DNA from: Cognatilysobacter tabacisoli
GTDB taxonomy: Bacteria; Pseudomonadota; Gammaproteobacteria; Xanthomonadales; Xanthomonadaceae
Direction of reading: 5' to 3'
DNA length: 64,000 bases
NCBI RefSeq assembly: GCF_003586305.1
Contig: NZ_QXJI01000001.1
Coordinates: 868,001 to 932,000 of the forward strand
The notes beneath the pieces are model-generated. The model saw nothing but the letters and a program-made list of their open reading frames with translations. It did not search any database and was not told where the DNA came from. Numbering within the stretch: the first letter of the stretch is position 1; each line of letters opens with the position of its first letter. The position numbers and the translations under genes are program-made. This document shows, in pieces, positions 8,954-18,100 of the stretch.

Positions 8954-9571
8954 ATGAGCCCCGCCACCTTCCCCGCCCCGCTCGGCAAAGGCGCCGCCAC
9001 GCGCGACGTCATCATCGAGCGTGCCTACGGAATCGCGTGCTCGGCGGGCCTCGAGGGCCTGTCAATCGGCCCGCTGGCGCAGGCCGTCGGGATGTCCAAG
9101 AGCGGCGTCTTCGCGCATTTCGGCTCGCGCGAGGACCTGCAGCTGGCGGTCCTGGATGCCGCCGGCGCGCGCTTCCTCGAGGCGGTGCTGGTGCCTTCGC
9201 TGAAGGCGCGCCGCGGATTGCCGCGCCTGCGCGCAATCGTCGACGCGTGGTTCGACTGGGTGCGCGACAACGACGGCGGCTGCCTGCTGATCGCCGCGGC
9301 CGCCGAGTACGACGACCGCCCCGGGCCGCTGCGCGATCGCGTCGTCCAGCATGAAACGCGCTGGCGGTCGGACGTGGCGCGCGCGATCGGGCTGGCCATC
9401 GACAGCGGCGAGCTGCGCGCCGACACGGACGCGGCCCAGTTCGCGTTCGAGATCTACGCCGTGGCCATCGCGGTCAACCACGACGCCGGGCTGTACGGGC
9501 TCGAGACTGCCGTGGCGCGCGGCCGGCGACTGTTCGAACGCCTGCTCGCCTCGTACTCCCCCACCGCCTGA
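8954..9571 (+). CDS. TetR/AcrR-family transcriptional regulator
   Basis: 205 residues from ATG 8954, chosen because the longer open frame (to 8834) runs into the preceding acetyltransferase gene and across the operator. The N-terminal helix-turn-helix GLSIGPLAQAVGMSKSGVFAHFGSREDLQ (residues 36-64) is typical of TetR proteins. The C-terminal ligand domain contains WFDWVRDNDGGCLLIAAAAEYDDRPG, resembling the YcdC/TetR_C_39-like group. The gene is 20 bp upstream of an alpha/beta hydrolase, so the hydrolase is the likely target; the inducer is unknown. Confidence 0.9.
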   Translation: MSPATFPAPLGKGAATRDVIIERAYGIACSAGLEGLSIGPLAQAVGMSKSGVFAHFGSREDLQLAVLDAAGARFLEAVLVPSLKARRGLPRLRAIVDAWFDWVRDNDGGCLLIAAAAEYDDRPGPLRDRVVQHETRWRSDVARAIGLAIDSGELRADTDAAQFAFEIYAVAIAVNHDAGLYGLETAVARGRRLFERLLASYSPTA

Positions 9572-9591
9572 TCCGCCGACGAGGTGTCGCC

Positions 9592-10518
9592 ATGCATAGC
9601 TTGCTGAGCAGAATTAGCACGATCGTTCGCACCAAAGTGACGTTGTCGCTGCTGCGTGCCGGATTTGCCGTCGGCAGCCGCCTCGCGCCGGAATCGACGA
9701 TCCGCCGCGCGGGCCGCCTCTTCTGCACACCGTTCGCGTCGACGCGCACCCGTGCCCGGACCGCACCGTCGCTCGGAGCACGCGAGGCGCAGCTCGACGT
9801 CGACGGCCTGCGCCTGACCACGTACGCGTGGGGCGACCCGCACGCGCAGCCGTACGTGCTGTTCGCACACGGCTGGTCGAGCCACGGCACCCGCATCGCG
9901 CCGTGGGTCGGGCCGCTGCAGGCGGCGGGGTACGCGGTGGTCGCGTTCGACCAGGCCGCGCACGGCAAGAGCGACGGCCGCCAGACCACGCTGCCCGACT
10001 TCGCGTGCCACCTGCTGGCCGTCGGGCGCCATTTCGGGCCGGCCGCGGCCGTGGTCGGCCACTCGCTGGGCGGCGCGGCCAGCGCGATCGCGCTCGCGAA
10101 CGGGCTGCAGGCCGAGCGCGCGGTGCTGATCGCGCCGCCCGCCGATCCGCTGGTGATGGCGGAGCAGTTCGCCGGGATGATCGGGATGGCCCGCCACCTG
10201 AGCCGACGCATGTTCGCGCGCTTCGAACGCAGCATGCGATTTGCGGCCGAGGACCTGCAGGCGCAGCACCTGGTGCCGACGATCGCGCGCCCGGCGCTGA
10301 TCGTCCACGACCTCGAGGACCGCGAGGTTCCATGGGCCGAGGGTGAGCGCTACGCGCGCTTCTGGGGCGAATCGCGCCTGCTCAGCACGCGCGGGCTCGG
10401 GCACAACCGGGTCGTCGACAGCGAGCGCGTGATCGATGCGGCGCTGCGTTTCCTGCGAGGTGAAGCCGTCGGCGACCGCGTGGTGTCGTCGCCGAACCTG
10501 CCGTACGGATTCGCCTGA
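9592..10518 (+). CDS. alpha/beta hydrolase
   Basis: 308 residues. The nucleophile elbow is GHSLGGA (Ser158), the acid is probably Asp243 in DLEDREVP, and the histidine is His271 in GLGHNRV, so the triad is complete. The oxyanion element FAHGWSSHG is near residue 91. The N-terminus is unusually long and basic-hydrophobic (about 60 residues before the first strand) but shows no clear signal peptidase site. Substrate cannot be told from sequence. Co-orientation and a 20-bp gap with the TetR gene suggest a regulator/hydrolase pair that responds to an ester or lipid. Confidence 0.88.
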   Translation: MHSLLSRISTIVRTKVTLSLLRAGFAVGSRLAPESTIRRAGRLFCTPFASTRTRARTAPSLGAREAQLDVDGLRLTTYAWGDPHAQPYVLFAHGWSSHGTRIAPWVGPLQAAGYAVVAFDQAAHGKSDGRQTTLPDFACHLLAVGRHFGPAAAVVGHSLGGAASAIALANGLQAERAVLIAPPADPLVMAEQFAGMIGMARHLSRRMFARFERSMRFAAEDLQAQHLVPTIARPALIVHDLEDREVPWAEGERYARFWGESRLLSTRGLGHNRVVDSERVIDAALRFLRGEAVGDRVVSSPNLPYGFA

Positions 10519-10596
10519 GGGGATTGGGCCGGCGCGCGCGGTTTGCCGCTTCACGGGGCAGGCCCTAAGCTCTGGGGCCCTCGCTCAGAGCCACTG

Positions 10597-10620
10597 CAAC
10601 GGCGCCCTCCGGCGCCGTTG
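10597..10620 (+). terminator. hairpin after the hydrolase gene
   Basis: Perfect 10-bp stem (CAACGGCGCC / GGCGCCGTTG) with a 4-nt loop, 79 bp downstream of the hydrolase stop. There is no T-run, so termination may be weak or Rho-dependent. Confidence 0.5.
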
Positions 10621-10686
10621 CCATGACGGTGGCAGCTATCCGATGACCAACGCCCCGACCCCTCGCCCGCCATCGATCCACCGCGG

Positions 10687-11928
10687 GTGCCTGCCGTGAG
10701 CGACGCGCGACCGATCGACGCCGTCCTGGCCGACCAGCCGCACGCCATCGTCGAGCGGGACGGCGTGCGCTACACGCTGCTGGGCACCGCGCACGTGTCG
10801 CTGGCCAGCGTCGAGGCGGTGCGCGACGCGATCGCCTCCGGCGCGTTCGACACCGTCGCGGTCGAACTCGACCCGCAGCGCCTGCAGGCGCTCAGCGATC
10901 CCGACGCGCTAGCGCGGCTGGACCTCGTCCAGGTGATCCGTACGGGCCGGACGGCGTTGTTCGCCGCCAACCTCGCCTTGGCCGCGTACCAACGTCGGCT
11001 CGCCGAGCAGCTCGGCATCGAGCCGGGTGCCGAACTCAAGCGCGCGGTGCTGGAGGCGCGCGAGCGCGACCTGCCGGTGCACCTGATCGACCGCGACGTG
11101 GGCCTGACCTTCAAGCGCGCCTCGGCGCGGCTGGGCTGGTGGCAGCGGGCCAAGCTCGGCGGCGGGATGATGGTCGGGTTGTTCGTAGACGACGAGGTCG
11201 GCGCCGAGGACATCGAGAAGCTCAAGCAGGGCGACATGCTCGAGTCGAGCTTCAGCGAGTTCGCCAGCGACAGCCCGGCGCTGTACGAAACGGTCATCGC
11301 CGAGCGCGACCGCTACATGGCTGCGCGCCTGCGCGAGGCGGCGGTGGTCGCGCCGACGGATGGACCGCGCCCGCGCGAAGTGCTCGCGGTGATCGGGGCC
11401 GGCCACCTGCTCGGCATGGCCCGCCACCTGCGCGAGGACACTGAAGCCCCCGAAGCCCTCCGCGCGGAGCTCGAGGCGTTGCCGAAGAAGAGCGACATCC
11501 CGTGGTTCACGATCGTGCTGGCCACGTTCGTGCTCGGCGGTTTCGCGTGGGGTTTCTGGCGTGGCGGCGTCGACGTGGGCTCGGACCTGCTGCTGGCGTG
11601 GGTGCTGGCGACCGGCATACCGGGCGCGATCGGCTGCGCGATCGCGCGCGGCCACCCGCTGAGCATCCTGACCGCGTTCGTCGCCTCGCCGATCACCCCG
11701 CTGCACCCGGCGCTGGCGTCGGGCACGCTGAGCGCGCTGGTCGAAGCCTGGGTGCGCGATCCAAACTACGCCGACTTCATGGCGCTGCGCGACGACGTGC
11801 AGCACTGGCGCGGCTGGTGGCGCAATCGCGTGGCGCGGATCCTGCTGAACTTCTTCCTGACCAGCCTCGGCACGGCGATCGGCGTGTGGCTCGGCGGCGC
11901 GCAGCTGATCGGCAAGCTGTTCGGCTGA
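10687..11928 (+). CDS. TraB/PrgY-family membrane protein
   Basis: 413 residues if GTG 10687 is the start; GTG 10696 is equally possible and would remove three residues. The N-terminal TraB domain has the signature LLGTAHVS (about 31-38), VAVELDPQR (about 59-67) and, near 240, GAGHLLGM. The C-terminal third holds four or five hydrophobic segments (about 275-295, 305-335, 345-365 and 390-410). The founding members shut down pheromone activity in Enterococcus, and the fold is related to ChaN/EreA-like enzymes, but the role in proteobacteria is not established. It stands alone between two hairpins. Confidence 0.88.
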   Translation: MPAVSDARPIDAVLADQPHAIVERDGVRYTLLGTAHVSLASVEAVRDAIASGAFDTVAVELDPQRLQALSDPDALARLDLVQVIRTGRTALFAANLALAAYQRRLAEQLGIEPGAELKRAVLEARERDLPVHLIDRDVGLTFKRASARLGWWQRAKLGGGMMVGLFVDDEVGAEDIEKLKQGDMLESSFSEFASDSPALYETVIAERDRYMAARLREAAVVAPTDGPRPREVLAVIGAGHLLGMARHLREDTEAPEALRAELEALPKKSDIPWFTIVLATFVLGGFAWGFWRGGVDVGSDLLLAWVLATGIPGAIGCAIARGHPLSILTAFVASPITPLHPALASGTLSALVEAWVRDPNYADFMALRDDVQHWRGWWRNRVARILLNFFLTSLGTAIGVWLGGAQLIGKLFG

Positions 11929-11951
11929 GCCGGCAGGCGTCGGAAAAGAAA

Positions 11952-11978
11952 CAGGCGCCGCGATGATCGCGGCGCCTG
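11952..11978. terminator. bidirectional terminator between the TraB gene and the RND operon
   Basis: Perfect 12-bp stem (CAGGCGCCGCGA / TCGCGGCGCCTG) with a TGA loop, between the convergent TraB-family and RND genes. A-rich sequence (GGAAAAGAAA) upstream gives a T-run for minus-strand transcripts. Confidence 0.8.
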
Positions 11979-12005
11979 CGTGTGGAACAACAGATGCCGA
12001 CGGCG

Positions 12006-15000
12006 TCAGCCGTCCGCACCGCCCGCAGTGATCGCGGTCACCGCCGCGGCCGGCACCCGCCCGCGGCCGCTGCGCGCACGGGCCAGCAGGCGCGTGGTGC
12101 CGCTGCGCAGGTCGTCGAGGATCGCGTAGATCGTCGGCAGGAACAGCAGGCTGACGATCGTCGAGAACGCCAGGCCACCGGCGATCGCACGCGCCATCGG
12201 GTAGTACGCCGGGCCGTCGCCGCCCATCTGCGTGCTGCCCATCGCGATCGGCACCATCGCCAGGATCGCCGTGCCCATCGTCATCAGGATCGGCCGCAGA
12301 CGCTCGCGGCTGCCCTCGACCAGCGCATCGGTGCGCGACAGACCGCGCCGGCGCAGATTGTTGATGTGCTCGATCATCACGATGCCGTTGTTCACGACCA
12401 CGCCCATCAGCACCAGGATGCCGATGAAGGCCATGATGTTGAACTCGGTGCCGGTCAGCCAGAACAGCCAGAACACGCCGAACACCGAGAACACGACGCC
12501 CGACATGATCGCCGACGGGAACAGCAGCGACTCGAACACCGCCGCCATCACCACGTAGATCATGACCAGCGCGATGACGAGGTTGAACATCATCTGCTTC
12601 ATCGCCTCGTCGTCGTCGCCGAAGCCGCCGCCCTGCTCGAACGTGAAGCCGTAGCCGGCCGGGAACGAGATCGTCTTGAGCGTCTCCTCGATCGCCTTGC
12701 GCGCCTCCGGCGGCGTGGTCTTGTCGACCAGGTTCGCCTGGATCGTCAGCGCGGTCTGGCGGTTGGCGCGCTGGATCTCGGTCGCCGCCGGCTTGACCGA
12801 CACGTCGACCATCGCCAGCAGCGGCACCGAACGCCCGTCGGGCGCGCGCACCGTGAACGAGGCGATGTCGGCCACGCCGTACTGCTCGGCGCCGGCGAAG
12901 CGCACCCACACCGGGACCTCGTTCTCGCCACGCTTGAACTCGCGCAGCGGCGCGCCGCGAAGCGCAAGACCGACGAACCGCGAGACGTCCTCGGCGCTGA
13001 AGCCGAACGCGGCCGCGCGCTCGCGGTCGACCCGCACCGACAGCTCGCTGTTCTGGTCGCCGGCGTCGACGCGGACGTCGCGCAGGCCCTTGGTGCGCGC
13101 GAGGATCGGGATCACGTCGCGCGCCAGCTCGTTGAGGGTCTGGGTGGAGTCGCCGATCAGGCGAACCTGGATCGACTGGCCGCTCGGACCGCCACCGCCG
13201 CCACCGGGGCCGTCGTTGTTGCCGACGCCGATCGTGGCCCGCGCGGACTTCGGCAGCTCCTTGCTCATCTTGTCGATCAGCGGCTTGAGCTCGCCTGCGG
13301 TCTCGGTGTCGAACGTCACCCGCGTGGCCGCGCCGCCGTCCTCGCTGAACCACGAGTACAGCTGCTCGATGTGGAAGCGCTCGCGGTTGGCGTCGAGGAA
13401 CTGCTCGACCTTGAGCACCTCGTCCGACATCTGCTCCTTCGTGTAGCTGCCCTTGAACTGGTAGAACACGTTCGTCTCGGCGCCTTCCTCACCGCCGAAC
13501 ATGTTGACCTTGGTCATCTTCATCGGCACCAGGCTGACGAGGATGATCAGGACGATGCCCATCACGCTCTTGCCGCGGTGCTCGAGCGTCCAGCGCAGCA
13601 GGCTGGCGTACCGCCGCTGCAGCCGCGGGATGATGCCGGTGTCGCTGCGCACGGCCGGCGGCGTCTTCATCCGCGCCGACGCCATCGGAATCAGGCTGAC
13701 CGCGACCAGCCACGAGGCCAGCAGCGACACCGAGATGGTGATGGCGATCTGCGACATGTAGATGCTGATGAAGTTGCGGTCGCCGAACAGGTTCGGCACG
13801 AACACGATGCAGTGGCACAGCGTGCCCGCCGACAGCGCGATCGCCACGTGGCGGGTGCCGAGGATCGACGCGAGTCGCGGGTTGCCCGGGTTCTTTTCGC
13901 GCTCCTGGTAGATGCTCTCGACGACGACGACCGCGTTGTCGACCAGCATGCCGATGGCCAGCAGCAGGCCCATCATCGACAGGATGTTGAGGGTCACGCC
14001 GGCGAAGTACATGAAGCCCAGCGTCATCACGAAGCAGATCGGGATGGCCAGCGTGACCATCAGCGTCGATGCCCAGTGGCGCAGGAAGAAATACAGCACC
14101 GCGATCGACAGCAGCAGGCCGATCAGGCCGGCCTCGGCCAGTTCGAGCAGCGACGAGGTGACGTTCTCGCCCTGGTTCTCGATGATCTTGACCTGCACGT
14201 CCTGCAGGGCGGGCTCCTTGCGGATCTCCTCGACCTCGTTGAGGGCGTTGCGCGAAACCTCGACCAGGTTCGCGTTGCGCTCCTTGAACACGTCGATGCC
14301 GACAGCCGGCTTGCCGTCCAGCCGCCGCCCGTAGTTCATCCGCGCCGGCTTGAGCCGCACCTCGGCGATATCGCGCAGGCGCGTGCCCTTGCCGTCGATC
14401 ACCAGGTCGCGCAGCTCCTGCAGGTCGTTGAGCTCGCCGATCGGCTGCACGCGCAGGCGCTGTCCGCCGTCGTCGATCTGCCCGGCGGACACCGAGAAGT
14501 TGACCGCCTGCAGGCGGGTGTTGAGCTCATTGATGCCGACGTCGTGGGCGGTCAGGCGGTCCGGATCGATCGCCACCTCCACTTCGTTCGGCGGCGCACC
14601 GGAGATTTCCACGCGGGCGACGCCGGGGATGCGCTCGAGCCGGCGCTTGAACTCGCGCTCGATCATGTCGTACGCGCCGGTCAGATCCGTCGAGCTGGCC
14701 AGCCGCACCCGCAGCACCGGCTGGTCGGTGGTGGAGAACTTGAGCACGAAGTAGCGCTGCAGGTCGTCGGGCAGCTCGTCGCGGATCGCGTCGATCCGCT
14801 CGCGCGCCTCCGACGCGGCGATCGCCACGTCGCGGTCCCAGTCGGAGAACTGCAGGAACACGTTGGCCCCGTCGGCACGGGCCGACGAGTCCATGCGCTT
14901 GACGCCCGACATCGTGGAGATCGCTTCCTCGACTGGGCGCAGCACGGTGCGCTCGACTTCCTCCGGCGTCGAGCCGGCGTACGGCACCTGCACGAAGATG

Positions 15001-15131
15001 AAGGGCGGCGAGACCTCGGGGAACGCCTCCAGCGGCAGTCGCAGCGCGGCGATCAGGCCGATCACGAACAGCGACACGAACAGCATCACCGCCGTGACCG
15101 GGCGCCGGATACTCAGTTCGGCGACGCTCAT
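12006..15131 (-). CDS. RND efflux permease (HAE1 type), second permease of the operon
   Basis: 1041 residues with the standard RND duplication: twelve membrane segments and two large periplasmic loops. The N-terminus LSIRRPVTAVMLFVSLFVIG is typical of permeases exporting hydrophobic compounds. The proton-relay positions are atypical: segment 4 reads GMLVDNAVVVVES, where AcrB-type pumps have two adjacent aspartates, and segment 10 reads GVVVNNGIVMIEHINN, where the relay lysine would be expected before NA/NG. Only one of the three charged relay residues therefore remains. A glycine run (GPGGGGGGPSG, near residue 640) lies in the second periplasmic loop. Its ATG overlaps the stop codon of the preceding permease gene (ATGA), so the two are translationally coupled and may form a mixed trimer. 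Confidence 0.93.
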   Translation of the reverse strand: MSVAELSIRRPVTAVMLFVSLFVIGLIAALRLPLEAFPEVSPPFIFVQVPYAGSTPEEVERTVLRPVEEAISTMSGVKRMDSSARADGANVFLQFSDWDRDVAIAASEARERIDAIRDELPDDLQRYFVLKFSTTDQPVLRVRLASSTDLTGAYDMIEREFKRRLERIPGVARVEISGAPPNEVEVAIDPDRLTAHDVGINELNTRLQAVNFSVSAGQIDDGGQRLRVQPIGELNDLQELRDLVIDGKGTRLRDIAEVRLKPARMNYGRRLDGKPAVGIDVFKERNANLVEVSRNALNEVEEIRKEPALQDVQVKIIENQGENVTSSLLELAEAGLIGLLLSIAVLYFFLRHWASTLMVTLAIPICFVMTLGFMYFAGVTLNILSMMGLLLAIGMLVDNAVVVVESIYQEREKNPGNPRLASILGTRHVAIALSAGTLCHCIVFVPNLFGDRNFISIYMSQIAITISVSLLASWLVAVSLIPMASARMKTPPAVRSDTGIIPRLQRRYASLLRWTLEHRGKSVMGIVLIILVSLVPMKMTKVNMFGGEEGAETNVFYQFKGSYTKEQMSDEVLKVEQFLDANRERFHIEQLYSWFSEDGGAATRVTFDTETAGELKPLIDKMSKELPKSARATIGVGNNDGPGGGGGGPSGQSIQVRLIGDSTQTLNELARDVIPILARTKGLRDVRVDAGDQNSELSVRVDRERAAAFGFSAEDVSRFVGLALRGAPLREFKRGENEVPVWVRFAGAEQYGVADIASFTVRAPDGRSVPLLAMVDVSVKPAATEIQRANRQTALTIQANLVDKTTPPEARKAIEETLKTISFPAGYGFTFEQGGGFGDDDEAMKQMMFNLVIALVMIYVVMAAVFESLLFPSAIMSGVVFSVFGVFWLFWLTGTEFNIMAFIGILVLMGVVVNNGIVMIEHINNLRRRGLSRTDALVEGSRERLRPILMTMGTAILAMVPIAMGSTQMGGDGPAYYPMARAIAGGLAFSTIVSLLFLPTIYAILDDLRSGTTRLLARARSGRGRVPAAAVTAITAGGADG

Positions 15132-18100
15132 GCGCGACCGCCCTCCGGCGCCGTACCGGAGCCGATCGCACCGTCGTCCAGCGCATCCTGGTCATGCGAC
15201 AGCGCGTCGGCCGCCTCGGCCCGCTCGCGGCGCGCACGGCGCCCGCGCTCGCGGTAGTACTCGTCGGCGCGGCGGTCGAGCAGGTCGTACACGATCGGGA
15301 TCACCACCAGCGTCAGCAGCGTCGACACCAGCAGGCCACCAATCACGGTGATGGCCATCGGCGAGCGCACTTCCGCGCCCTCGCTGCCGAACAGCGGCGC
15401 GGCGGCCAGCGGCAGGAAGCCGAACAGCGTGCACAGCGTGGTCATGATGATCGGCCGCAGGCGCGAACGGGCGCCTTCCACCAACGCCTCGCGCTTGGCG
15501 ACGCCCTCTTCGCGCAGCTGGTTGACCTTGTCGATCAGGATGATCGCGTTCTTGGTCACCAGGCCGACGAGCAGAATCACGCCGATGAACACCACGACCG
15601 AGATCGACGAGTTCGTCAGCAGCAGGGCGAGCACCGCGCCGACCAGGGCCAGCGGAATGGTGAACAGGATGACGAACGGGTGCAGCAGTGATTCGAACTG
15701 CGACGCCATGACCAGGTAGACCAGGAACACCGCCAACGCGAACGCAAACAGCAGCGAGTTGATCGATTCGGTCAGCTCCTCGCCCTGGCCGCCGATGTGC
15801 ATGCGCACGTCGGCACCGAGCGGCTGCGATGCCACCATGTCCTCGACCTCCTGCACCGCGGTGCCCAGGTCGATGTCGCGCAGGTTGGCCGAGACGATCG
15901 CCACGCGCACCTGGTCGGCCCGGTGGATCTCGCTGGGGCCGGTGGTGGCGACGACGTCGGCAACCGCGTCGAGCGTCACCGGCCGGTCGCTGCCGGGGTT
16001 CACGATCAGGCGCTTGATGCCTTCGAGCGAGGCACGGTCGGACTCGCGGGCGCGAACGAGCACGTCGATCTTGCGGTCGCGGAAGCTGTAGCGGGTGGCC
16101 ACTTCGCCGCGGACCTTCTGCACGACCACGTCCGCGATCTGCCGGGTGCTCAGGCCGAGCGCGCCGGCACGGTCCTGGTCGAAGCGGATTTGGATCTCCG
16201 GGAAGCCCTGCTCGACCGTCGAGGTCACGTCGGCGTAGTTCGGATTGGCCCGCAGCAGGGCCGCCATCTGCTGGCCGGCGCGCTCGATCGATGCGAGGTC
16301 CTGCCCGCGCAGTTCGATCTCCAGCGGTGGCGAGAAGCTGAAGAGCTCCGGACGCGAGAAGTCGACCTGGGCGCCCGGATGCTGCTGCATCGTCGCGCGC
16401 AGGCGCTCAGTCTGTGCGACCTCGATCTCCTTGCTGCCGCCATCGGCCATCACGATCGACAGCTTCCCGATGTTCTCGCCGCTTTCGGTCGGGTTGGCAT
16501 CCAGCCGCGTGCCGCTGCCGCTGACGCCGAACATCGCGCGGATTCCGTCGTCCTTGGCGTGCTTGAGCTGGAGCTCGCGCACCAGCGCATCGGTCTCGCG
16601 CAGCGGCGTGCCCGGCGGCAGCTTGACCGTCATCTCGAAGCGGTCCTGCGCCAGCTGCGGGATCAGATCCGCGCCCAGCATCGGCACGGTCGCCAGCGTC
16701 AGCACGAACGCGGCCGCGGCGGCGCCGAGCACCAGCGTCGGGCGCTGCAGCGCGGCCGGCAGCAGGCGCAGGTAGCTGCGCTCGGCCCGGCCGTAGGGCG
16801 CCATCGCGATGTCGCTGAGCTTGCGCATCACCGGGCCGACCACGGCCACCACGCCGCGCCAGAGCCGGACGAACACCCAGGCGATGCCGAAGAAGAACCC
16901 GCGCACGGCCGTACCGACGCCTCGGCGCGCCACGGCGACCGGCTTGAGCACGCGCGAGGTCGGCTGCCACTGCGGATGCGGGGCCTCGTCGGCAAAGGCC
17001 ATCGGCGGACGGCCCTTGAGCGCGCTGAGCATCGGGATCAGCGTCATCGACACGACCAGCGAGATCGCGATCGCGATCGCCACGGTCAGGGCCTGGTCGC
17101 GGAACAGCTGGCCGGCGATGCCCTGCACGAACACCAGCGGCAGGAACACCGCGATCGTCGTCAGCGTCGAGGCCACCACGGCCATGCTGACTTCGCGCGT
17201 GCCTTCGATCGCCGCCTCGAGCACCCCGAGGCCGCGCTCGCGCGCCTTGGCGATGCTTTCCAGCACCACGATCGAGTCGTCGACCACCAGGCCGGTGGCG
17301 AGCGCCAGGCCGCCGAGCGACATCACGTTGAGGCTGAGGCCGAACTGGCCCATGAAGAAGAACGTCGCGACGATCGAGACCGGCAGCGACAGCGAGATCA
17401 CGAACGTGCTCCAGCCGTCGCGCAGGAACAGGAAGATGATCAGGATCGCGAGCATGCCGCCGATCACCGCGTCCTTCTTGACGTCGCTGATCGCGTGGCG
17501 GATGAACTGCGACTGGTCGTCGATCGTGGTCAGCTCGACGTCGTCGGGCACCTGCTCTTCGATCTCTTTCAGGCGCGCGGCAATGGCGTCAGCGGTCGCC
17601 ACGGTGTTCGCGTCGCCTTCCTTGTAGATCGCCAGCTCGACGGCCTCCTTGCCGGCCAGGCGGATGATCGCCTCGCGCTCCTTGTAGCCCTGGCGAACGT
17701 CGGCGACGTCCTTGAGGCGCACCGGCATGCCGCCGGCGATCGCGCCGGACGACGAGCCGCTGGCGTTCTGCACCGATGCCGCAGCCGCCATCGACGCGGC
17801 ATCGCCGCTAGCCGCGGCCACGCGCGCCATCTGCTGCGCGGCGGTCTCGGCCGCGCCGCCGCCACCGGACTGGGTGGTGACGAGCATCTCGCGCATCTCG
17901 GCGACGCTGGCGAACTGGTTCACCGTGCGCACGAGGTAGCGCTGCGAGCCTTCTTCCAGCCGCCCGCCGGAGATGTTGATGTTCTCCTGCTTCAGCCGAT
18001 TGACCACGGTCTCGACGGGCAGGTTCAGCTGGGCGAGCTTCTGCTGATCGATGTCGACCTGGACTTCGTCCTCGAGGCCGCCGCCGACCTTGACCGCGGC

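Noticed and set aside
11982-15257. 1091-codon plus-strand frame opposite the second RND permease, and a similar 1020-codon frame at 15797-18859
   Set aside because: The opposite strand encodes clear RND permeases with all membrane segments. These frames are His/Arg/Asp-rich antisense shadows.
17710-17880. Possible frameshift in the Ala/Gly/Ser-rich part of the first RND permease
   Set aside because: The reading frame is continuous and resumes recognisable RND sequence on both sides, so it is an insertion.
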